Shown: positions 1 to 4,900 of the stretch, piece after piece
How positions within the stretch are numbered: the first letter of the stretch is position 1
How the letters are laid out: each line of letters begins with the position of its first letter
Assembly (NCBI GenBank): GCA_030592525.1
Contig: JAUVIW010000063.1
Coordinates: 1-5,825 of the forward strand
Origin: an archaeon
GTDB taxonomy: Archaea > B1Sed10-29 > WALL01
Reading direction: 5' to 3'
DNA length: 5,825 nucleotides
Made by a program: the position numbers and the translations under genes
The notes under the pieces: model-generated
Told to the model about the DNA's origin: nothing
The model's input: only the letters and a program-made list of their open reading frames with translations
Database searches by the model: none

Positions 1-253
1 ACAAATCAGTGACAAGGTCATCAGCCAACCCACGGTACTGGTCCACATGCCCAGTGCCAAAGTCATCACCCTCAGGGAAAAGCATTGTTATCCTTTTTCC
101 GCCGGCGGCCTTGTACGCCTTAGCAATCAAAGGCATGCCGTCGCCTGGCATAATGAGCAATTCATAGCCAGCGTTGGCGATTGCCGTCCCAGCATCGCGG
201 CACGCGCCATCCGGTGCCGGAGAGTCGGATGAATACAGAACAGAGACTAACAT
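1..253 (-). CDS. Partial SLOG/LOG-like Rossmann-fold protein (N-terminal 84 residues)
   Basis: An uninterrupted minus-strand frame begins at ATG 253-251 and continues off the left edge, so only the N-terminus is visible. It starts MLVSVLYSSDSP, continues through a helix and then reads YELLIMPGDGMPLIAKAYKA followed by AGGKRITMLFPEGDD. This order (beta strand VSVLYSS, helix, strand, glycine-containing loop, helix ending in AGGK, strand ending LFPEGDD) resembles the SLOG superfamily (LOG/DprA/TIGR00725-like nucleotide-binding proteins), where the loop is normally GGxxGxM and the next helix ends GAxxAGG. Here the first glycine pair is replaced by MPGDG, so the family call is inference and the catalytic class is open. 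No Shine-Dalgarno precedes the ATG. The start lies 13 nt after the tRNA-Trp 3' end with no T-tract between them, so it is either cotranscribed with the tRNA or leaderless. The CDS itself is fairly secure; the family is moderate. Confidence 0.68.
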   Translation of the reverse strand, partial: MLVSVLYSSDSPAPDGACRDAGTAIANAGYELLIMPGDGMPLIAKAYKAAGGKRITMLFPEGDDFGTGHVDQYRGLADDLVTDL

Positions 254-265
254 ATTATCAGTAGG

Positions 266-363
266 TGGGGTCGGAGAGATTTGAACTCCCATCAACGGCT
301 ATCTTCACCCACCTAAATGGGCTCTGGAGACCGCCATAATAATCCAGGTTATACTACGACCCC
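266..363 (-). tRNA. tRNA-Trp (anticodon CCA) with 23-nt intron
   Basis: The minus strand folds as a complete tRNA. The acceptor stem GGGGTCG/CGACCCC is a perfect 7 bp, with discriminator A73. The D arm is GTAT...TTAT with a GG in the loop. The anticodon stem GCGGT pairs with GCCGT (two G-U pairs). The loop CTCCAG + A gives anticodon CCA. The T arm is GGGAG-TTCAAAT-CTCTC. The anticodon loop is interrupted after position 37. Mature length after splicing would be 75 nt. The 3' CCA is not encoded (the sequence after A73 is CCT). A TATA element lies about 32 nt upstream, as expected. No T-tract follows the gene, so transcription may continue into the SLOG-like ORF. Confidence 0.96.
301..323 (-). 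other. Intron of tRNA-Trp (canonical 37/38, BHB)
   Basis: This 23-nt insert lies between G37 and A38. The outer helix is the anticodon stem. The central helix would be CTCC with GAAG (three pairs plus one C-A mismatch). The 3-nt bulges are AGA (cut AG^A) and ATA (cut AT^A). The inner stem GCCCA/TGGGT closes on a 6-nt loop. This is the classic bulge-helix-bulge substrate of archaeal splicing endonuclease; the C-A mismatch in the central helix is the only irregularity. Confidence 0.9.
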
Positions 364-388
364 ACTGGAAGCATAGTTGTATCTATAG

Positions 389-402
389 TACTATATATTG
401 AT
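389..402 (-). promoter_or_regulatory. TATA box for tRNA-Trp
   Basis: The minus strand reads CAATATATAG at 400-391, centred about 32 nt upstream of the tRNA 5' end at 363. This is the spacing expected of an archaeal TATA box with a short 5' leader. No clear BRE is seen upstream. Confidence 0.65.
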
Positions 403-428
403 TGGAGAATCCCGCTGGGTGCGGATTG

Positions 429-458
429 AAAAAGGGTTGAGGGGGGCTAAACACCCCC
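429..458 (-). terminator. Hairpin plus T-tract terminator of the small membrane gene
   Basis: Beginning 9 nt past the stop codon of the 468-650 gene, the minus strand has GGGGG (458-454), a 7-nt loop and CCCCC (446-442), then TCAACCC and a run of five T (433-429). This resembles an intrinsic terminator and would insulate the downstream tRNA-Trp promoter from read-through. Confidence 0.6.
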
Positions 459-467
459 ACAATGAAT

Positions 468-650
468 TTACCTGCGCTTCTTCTTGCTCATGAGAGCTTC
501 GAGAGTCACAGCCAGACCCAATAGGAACACCAATAAATGCCAGATGTTCACGGGCATGACGAATAGTGCCAGGTCGTTCAACACGTAGAGCAAGCCTACG
601 ATAAGGACGACAGCCCCGAAGTACTCATTTATCTCAAAATTGAAATTCAT
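468..650 (-). CDS. Small two-helix membrane protein (60 aa), unknown function
   Basis: The protein begins MNFNFEINEYFG. It then has two hydrophobic segments, roughly residues 11-32 (GAVVLIVGLLYVLNDLALFV) and 35-54 (NIWHLLVFLLGLAVTLEALM), and ends in the basic tail SKKKRR, predicting a cytoplasmic C-terminus. I chose the ATG at 650 rather than the longer in-frame ATG at 692. GGAGGTG lies 8 nt before 650, and the 692 codon falls inside the likely TATA box, so it should not be transcribed. The Shine-Dalgarno, BRE/TATA and downstream terminator together make a self-contained single-gene unit. I do not recognise the family; tiny two-TM proteins of this kind are common hypothetical genes in archaea. 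Confidence 0.82.
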   Translation of the reverse strand: MNFNFEINEYFGAVVLIVGLLYVLNDLALFVMPVNIWHLLVFLLGLAVTLEALMSKKKRR

Positions 651-658
651 TTTGGAGA

Positions 659-665
659 CACCTCC
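659..665 (-). promoter_or_regulatory. Strong Shine-Dalgarno GGAGGTG deciding the start at 650
   Basis: The minus strand reads GGAGGTG at 665-659, then 8 nt and ATG at 650. The match to the anti-SD is near complete and fixes the start at the second in-frame ATG. Confidence 0.85.
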
Positions 666-689
666 TGATACCAGAAACAACGCATATTT

Positions 690-707
690 CATTTAAAAAG
701 CTTTCGT
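690..707 (-). promoter_or_regulatory. BRE/TATA promoter of the small membrane gene
   Basis: The minus strand reads CGAAAG (706-701, BRE-like) followed by CTTTTTAAATG (700-690, TATA). A start site about 26 nt downstream (near 669) would give a leader of about 20 nt that holds the Shine-Dalgarno. The ten-base palindrome CGTTTAAACG (705-714) overlaps the BRE edge and could be an operator. Confidence 0.7.
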
Positions 708-715
708 TTAAACGG

Positions 716-1028
716 ATTAGGTGAGTCACGCCAAACGTAAAGGAACAAGGGTTTGAACGGGTTTCAATTTAGGGCTTTCCCATCAACGCTTTTCCATTAC
801 CGCCGTCGAAACGACGGTAATCCACAGATGGGACACCTTGGTTCCCCCTAGGGACGCTGTGGCGGGTGCGGGTGGCATCATACCGACCTTTTCGCGCCTT
901 CGGCGCAAAAGCTCAGCCAAAAACAGCGCCGGAGGCGCATGTGCCCGCCTCTAGGCGGGCAAGATTGTATCCGTCACCTGGCAAATCGCGAAGCGATTGC
1001 CGGGGTAACGCTTTTGTGCCTAGCAGGC
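716..1028. other. Gene-free, hairpin-rich block (possible structured ncRNA)
   Basis: No credible protein frame is present. The stretch is packed with stems: TCCCATC (778-784) with GATGGGA (827-833), enclosing a hairpin of ATTAC/GTAAT and CGTCG/CGACG with a 3-nt bulge (796-821); CCACAG (822-827) with CTGTGG (857-862), an alternative to the first; CTTTT-C-GCGCC/GGCGC-AAAAG (888-911); GCGCC/GGCGC (926-938); TGCCCGCC/GGCGGGCA (942-961); and a stem of about 12 bp with one bulged A (977-1004). Stems of this density suggest a folded RNA, but strand and ends are not determined. A TATA-like ATTTAAAAAG at 691-700 could start a plus-strand transcript near 720. I could not match signature motifs of SRP RNA or RNase P RNA. 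Confidence 0.45.
919..938 (-). terminator. Possible intrinsic terminator within the hairpin block
   Basis: On the minus strand GCGCC-TCC-GGCGC (938-926) is followed by TG and five T (923-919). It could be a backup terminator for the tRNA-Arg transcript. It may equally be part of the structured RNA. Confidence 0.35.
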
Positions 1029-1042
1029 GAAAAAGGGTTGAG
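1029..1042 (-). terminator. T-tract terminator of tRNA-Arg
   Basis: Directly after the discriminator base the minus strand reads CTCAACCCTTTTTC, ending in a five-T run 8-12 nt past the tRNA. The same 14 bases occur at 441-428, at the end of another minus-strand gene. Confidence 0.6.
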
Positions 1043-1191
1043 CGGGTGCGGGGGGATTTGAACCCCCGAGATCTGGCTCTCTCCTCGGTTGTTCACATCC
1101 TCATCCCCCGAAAGGTCGGAGTGAAGTTACAGTCATCGAGACCGTTACCGGTTAGGAGGCCAGCGCCCTATCCTAGCTAGGCAACGCACCC
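1043..1191 (-). tRNA. tRNA-Arg (anticodon CCT) with 74-nt intron
   Basis: The acceptor stem GGGTGCG/CGCACCC is a perfect 7 bp, with discriminator G73. The D arm is GCCT...GGGC with AGG in the loop. The anticodon stem CTGGC/GCCAG is perfect. The loop CTCCTA + A gives anticodon CCT, which reads the Arg codon AGG. The T arm GGGGG-TTCAAAT-CCCCC is perfect. Mature length is 75 nt; the 3' CCA is not encoded. The intron interrupts the loop after A37. A TATA element lies about 31 nt upstream and a T-tract follows immediately. AGG codons are frequent in the neighbouring smc gene, so this tRNA would be in demand. Confidence 0.96.
1079..1152 (-). other. Intron of tRNA-Arg with box C/D-like layout
   Basis: The splice geometry is BHB-like. 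The central helix CTCC/GGAG is perfect, the bulges are TAA (cut TA^A) and AGA (cut AG^A), and the inner helix is CGGT/ACCG after a C-A mismatch. Inside the intron are GATGA (1137-1133), CCGA (1119-1116), GATGA (1105-1101) and CCGA (1088-1085). The gaps are 13, 10 and 12 nt, matching the C-guide-D'-spacer-C'-guide-D order of archaeal box C/D sRNAs. TCTC just before the first GATGA can pair with GAGA after the last CCGA as a terminal stem. Both D-type boxes are CCGA rather than CTGA, so the guide RNA reading is inference; the intron itself is secure. Confidence 0.88.
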
Positions 1192-1215
1192 CTGCGGCTT
1201 TGTTTGGGGCAGCTT

Positions 1216-1227
1216 TTTATTTAAAGA
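1216..1227. promoter_or_regulatory. TATA element possibly shared by tRNA-Arg (-) and the small ORF (+)
   Basis: The plus strand reads TTTATTTAAAG and the minus strand CTTTAAATA. Its centre is about 31 nt from the tRNA-Arg 5' end on one side and about 25 nt from the ATG at 1245 on the other, so TBP binding in either orientation would suit one of the two genes. The plus-strand transcript would be leaderless. Confidence 0.55.
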
Positions 1228-1244
1228 ATGCGTTTGTTTTCAGC

Positions 1245-1385
1245 ATGAAGCGCGCTTTAGCATTGGGCACCATTGGCTTCCTGGGCATGGTGGCATTCGC
1301 ATTCCCTGTGAGGGAGAGCTTTGCGGCTGCAGTGGTAGTAGGCATCGTGGTGGCAGGGATTATTGAGACGCAGAACTCACGTTAA
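1245..1385 (+). CDS. Putative 46-aa secreted or membrane peptide
   Basis: The frame reads MKRALALGTIGFLGMVAFAF, then PVRESFAAAVVVGIVVAGII and a short polar tail ETQNSR before TAA at 1383-1385. A basic N-terminus followed by a hydrophobic segment (about residues 4-20), then FAA and a second hydrophobic stretch (about 27-40), fits a signal peptide plus membrane helix, or two TM helices. I start at 1245 rather than the upstream ATG at 1200, because the TATA element at 1216-1227 lies between them and would put the transcription start at about the ATG (leaderless). No Shine-Dalgarno is visible. A GC-rich structure with T-tracts follows the stop codon. The family is unknown and a chance ORF is not excluded. 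Confidence 0.5.
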   Translation: MKRALALGTIGFLGMVAFAFPVRESFAAAVVVGIVVAGIIETQNSR

Positions 1386-1398
1386 CGAGCCTGGAATG

Positions 1399-1480
1399 GG
1401 GAGGGGGGTATCGACCTCGTGCAGTTATCCCCTTTGGCCGGGTGAGCCGGATCGCCGCCCCCTCTTTTCATACTGTTTTT
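1399..1480 (+). terminator. GC-rich terminator-like structure after the 46-aa ORF
   Basis: GAGGGGG (1401-1407) can pair with CCCCCTC (1458-1464), followed directly by TTTT (1465-1468) and by TGTTTTT ending at 1480. Within it, GGGGGTA (1404-1410) can instead pair with TATCCCC (1426-1432), and CCGG (1438-1441) with CCGG (1447-1450). The first fold excludes the second. It is most simply the 3' end of the small-ORF transcript; a separate small RNA is possible. It does not fold as a tRNA. Confidence 0.45.
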
Positions 1481-1485
1481 CTTAT

Positions 1486-1556
1486 GGTGATACGATCACC
1501 TATATAGTAATAAACCAAACGAATATATAACTATATCGGTTGTATCTGGACGTTTG
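1486..1556. repeat. Inverted repeats in an AT-rich intergenic stretch
   Basis: GGTGAT-ACG-ATCACC (1486-1500) is a perfect 6-bp inverted repeat. CAAACG (1516-1521) is matched by CGTTTG (1551-1556), framing the TATA-like run GAATATATAA (1521-1530). These could be protein-binding sites or a promoter for an RNA starting near 1550. No coding sequence lies in 1481-1630. Confidence 0.4.
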
Positions 1557-1627
1557 TTCAGCGTAAAACCCTTTCCGTAAGTAAAGGCAGGTGGCTGTGC
1601 AAACGCAATATCACAGTAGACAATTGA

Positions 1628-1646
1628 CCGAAAGCGTTATATATCA
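1628..1646 (+). promoter_or_regulatory. Strong BRE/TATA promoter for the RNA at about 1667
   Basis: The sequence CCGAAAGCG (1628-1636) is directly followed by TTATATATC (1637-1645), a textbook BRE plus TATA box. It resembles the CGAAAG + TATA arrangement at 690-707. The predicted start is about 26 nt past the TATA centre, near 1667. No protein start follows within a usable distance, which points to an RNA gene. Confidence 0.6.
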
Positions 1647-1666
1647 CTTTTGCACAAAACATAACC

Positions 1667-1853
1667 TTGTCCGCCCTGTAGACCTTTGGAACAAGGGACG
1701 GATACACCGAATTCTCGAAGGAAAGACGGCATAGCCTCGTTTTCTCTCTTGGCTGGGTGGGCTGTTCGGCTTTCCTTTAACTAACAGCCTCCAGCCAGGG
1801 CCAAAAAGCAGCAAAATGCAGTGTAGGCGGCAGCCTGCACAGGAAACCTTTTT
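1667..1853 (+). ncRNA. Predicted structured RNA upstream of smc, identity unknown
   Basis: The proposed transcript of about 185 nt begins downstream of the BRE/TATA at 1628-1646 and ends in TTTTT (1849-1853). Hairpin I: 1668-1679 with 1691-1704, about 12 bp with two single bulged A residues. Hairpin II: CTTGGCTGG (1748-1756) with CCAGCCAGG (1791-1799), then GGCTGTT (1760-1766) with AACAGCC (1783-1789), leaving a 16-nt loop. Hairpin III: GTGTAGGC (1821-1828) with GCCTGCAC (1833-1840). AAGGAAAG (1718-1725) is exactly complementary to CTTTCCTT (1770-1777) in loop II, giving a plausible 8-bp pseudoknot. All plus-strand frames are broken by stops. RNase P RNA is one possibility (GGAAAG and ACAGGAAA resemble its conserved boxes) but the match is weak. 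Ends are estimates. Confidence 0.5.
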
Positions 1854-1857
1854 ATTG
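1841..1857 (+). promoter_or_regulatory. Probable smc promoter (BRE/TATA)
   Basis: AGGAAACC (1841-1848) followed by TTTTTATTG (1849-1857) fits BRE plus TATA. A start near 1878 would leave a leader of about 29 nt before the ATG at 1907. The same T-run is the likely terminator of the upstream RNA, so the element may have two roles. Confidence 0.5.
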
Positions 1858-1897
1858 CCTGCCAGAGAAACTTAGTTATCGGAACGAGACTGCTTTT

Positions 1898-1901
1898 GGT
1901 G
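1898..1901 (+). promoter_or_regulatory. Short Shine-Dalgarno for smc
   Basis: GGTG at 1898-1901 lies 5 nt before ATG 1907. It overlaps the alternative GTG codon at 1901 and favours ATG 1907 as the start. Confidence 0.5.
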
Positions 1902-1906
1902 TGCTT

Positions 1907-4900
1907 ATGGGCAAAATAGAAAAACTCAAGCTCAGGGACTTCAAGTCCTTCCGCAAGACGGTTATCCCGTTCGTCGACGGGTTCACTACTGTCATCGGGC
2001 CGAACGGCTCCGGAAAAAGCAATTTCCTAGATGCCTTACTGTTCGTGCTGGGCGCCGGGTCGATGAAGACAATGCGCGCCGGCCGATTGACTGATTTGGT
2101 GCACCACTCCTCGAAAACAGGGGACGCGGAAGTCGAGGTAACGCTCCGCTCCGACGGCGAGAAGTACCTCGTCAGCAGGTGCATCGACAAGAAGGGCTCA
2201 AGCGTCTTCAGGCTCAACGGCAAGCGCACGACAAAGTCACAGGTCGTCGAGCTGCTCGCATCAATGAACATCCCTGCAGAGAACCACAACTTTGTTATGC
2301 AGGGCGACGTCACCGCAATCATACAGATGACGCCGCGACAGAGGCGCGAGGTCATCGACGAGATCAGCGGCATCAGCGAGTACAACGACAAAAAGGAAAA
2401 GGCCATCCGCGAGCTCGAGAAGGTCGAGGAAAAAATCAAGGAAGCCAACATCATACTCTACGAGCGCAAGGGGTACCTTGGCGAGATAAAGAAGGAGCGC
2501 GACCAGGCGCTCAGGTACACACGGTTCGAGAAAAAGAAGGGGGACCTCAAGCACGCCATCATCCACAAGGACCTCACTGACATCAAGGGAAAATACGATA
2601 CAGTAACAGACAAAGTGTTCAAGGCCAAGGGAGATGTCGACGGGCTATCCGAGCAGGTGAGCAAAATAAGTGCCTCACTCACGAACCTGCAAAACAGGCT
2701 CGACGAGCTGAACAGGGAGATACTGTCGAAAGGGGAGAAGGAACAGCTCGAGATAAGCAAGGAAATCGAGCAGACAAAGTCACAGCTCCAAATAACACAG
2801 GAGCGCATCACCAACCGCGAGTCAGACATCAACAAGGCCAAAGACGAGATAAAAGCCAAGGAAAAGGAGCTTGTCCAATTGGAAAAGGACACGGTTGACA
2901 AGAAAGAGTCACTGAAAACACTCGATGCGGAAAAGAAGACGTACGACAGCCGCGTAGCAGAGCTCGAAAAAGAGCTTAATGGGTTCATGGACGAGCTCAA
3001 GGAAAAGAACCTCCTGGTCGGGGACATCGCACAGCAGCTGGAGGACATGAACAGTGACATCAGCGCAAAGAAGGACTCGTTCTATGGCTTGAAGAGCACG
3101 GTCGACCAGATAAGGGAAAGGATAAGCGTGCTCAAGCTCAGCGTCTCGGACACCACAGAGCAGAAGCAGGCCAGTGACGCGCGCACTGTTGAGGTGGAGC
3201 AGAAGCACGGGCAATACTCACGTGACCTTGCGTCGCTGAAGCGCGATGGGCGCGGGCACCAGAATGACTTGGACGAAAAGTACAAGGCCGAGAAGGACTT
3301 GAACCGCGAGTACGAGCAATTGAACGCCAAGCTCGATGAGTCAAGGGAAAAGTACCACTCACTGCAGTCAAAGGTCGCGACCATTCGCCATATGACAGGG
3401 AACACGGCAAGTGACTCCGTGATGGCTGCGTCGCGCAACAATGACCTCAAGGGGATTATCGGGCGCATCGAGGACCTGTGTGAATTCAGCCCGGAGTATG
3501 CGAACGCGATACACACCGCTGCCGGCGCAAGGATGCACTTCATCGTGACAGATGACTCTGACTCGGCCACGCAGGCAATCAAGTGGCTGAAGCAAAAGAA
3601 GCTTGGCAGGACAACGTTCATTCCGCTTGACAAGATAAAGTTCATGGACGTGTCAGAGCAGGCAGAAAAGGCGCTCAGGCACGAAGGGGCCGTGGACCTC
3701 GCGATAAGCCTTGTGAAGTTCGACAAGAAATACTTCAATGCGTTCTCGTACGTGTTCGGCGAGACCGTTATCGTCAAGAGCATTGACATCGCCAAGGAGA
3801 TTGGCTACGGCACGTGCCGCATGGCCACCCTGGACGGCGACCTCGCAGAGTCATCCGGCGCGGTGACAGGCGGGTTCAAGCACGGCACGCTCACGCAGCA
3901 TGAGATAAAGCTGGTTGACGAGCTGAAGGCAAGGCTCGAGAAGTACGAAAAGAAAAAGAAGGCCTTGCTGTCCGAGCTTGAGGACTTGCGCGGAGCGATG
4001 AACGGGATTCGCGGGCTCAAGGGCGAAGTGGAGCTGAAGATAAAGGAGCAGGAGGTCCTCGTGCGCGAGATGGACGGAAGGCTTGGAGAATACAAAGGGT
4101 TCTCGGAGAAGCACGAGAGCAAGAGCGCGCAGGCAGAGTCGCAGATAGCCGAGCTCAAGAACGAGCTCATCCAGCAGGACAGCGTGCTCAAGGAAATGAA
4201 CGCATCCATCCGCGAGATGGAGCAAAAGAAGGAGGCTGTCAGGGAGAAAATGGACTCACCTGAAGCGAAAAAGGTGTCCGACCGATTGAACGAAATGCAG
4301 CGCGGGCTGCAGACAGTGAGGGACACGCGCTCAGAAGTGGCAATCCAGGCCAACAGCCTGCGCTCTGAAATAAGCCAGGTCATCTCAGCGAAGAAGCAGC
4401 AGCTCAATAACACTAAGAAGGCTAACACCGAGTTCATCGAGAGCGCGGGGAACGAGGTCAATGAACTCAGGAAGCTCGACGAGGAAACGCGTGCCGGCCT
4501 GAAGGAAAAGCTCGAGGAGGAGAAGCGGATTTCCTCAAGCATCCGCGGGCTCATAGAGAGTCGCGAGGCTTCCGAGGGCGAGGTCCGTGCGCTCGCGGAG
4601 AGCCGCGGGCAGGTACAAAGGCAGCTCGAGGTCAGGCAGTCGCAGTACAACGAGATGAACATAGAGAAGGCCAAGCTCGAGACGAGGTACACTGACCTGC
4701 GCAAGGAGTTCGATGAGAACCGCGAGCTAGTCGAGTTTGACATGGCCATTGACGAGATGAAGCAGGAAATAGAGAGCCTGACCACAAAAATGATCCGGCT
4801 TGAGCCAATCAATTTGAAGGCCGTGGACATGTACGAGAAGTACTTGACACAAGTGGACACACTCAAGGACAAGGGCAAGAAGCTCGAGGAAGAGAAGGGC

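Noticed and set aside
47..232. Plus-strand 61-aa ORF
   Set aside because: It is the shadow of the SLOG-like minus-strand gene, whose frame gives a sensible Rossmann-like protein.
651..692. Fourteen-residue N-terminal extension of the small membrane protein
   Set aside because: The ATG at 692 lies within the TATA box, while the ATG at 650 has a strong Shine-Dalgarno at the right spacing.
866..1180. Plus-strand 104-aa ORF
   Set aside because: It runs antisense through nearly all of tRNA-Arg and through several perfect hairpins; the protein is Arg/Pro-rich low-complexity sequence with no recognisable features.
1200..1244. Upstream extension of the 46-aa ORF to the ATG at 1200
   Set aside because: It would place the start ahead of the TATA element at 1216-1227 and next to the tRNA-Arg 5' end; no promoter supports it.
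1399..1466. A third tRNA on either strand
   Set aside because: A 7-bp acceptor-like stem is possible, but the interval is only 64 nt and lacks a T arm and an anticodon arm.
742..1697. Shared GGAACAAGGG at 742-751 and 1688-1697
   Set aside because: A 10-base match is expected by chance several times in a window this size.
1876..3795. Other long minus-strand frames inside smc (1876-2454, 2458-3060, 3082-3795)
   Set aside because: All are Ser/Leu/Phe-rich antisense shadows of Lys/Glu-rich coding sequence.
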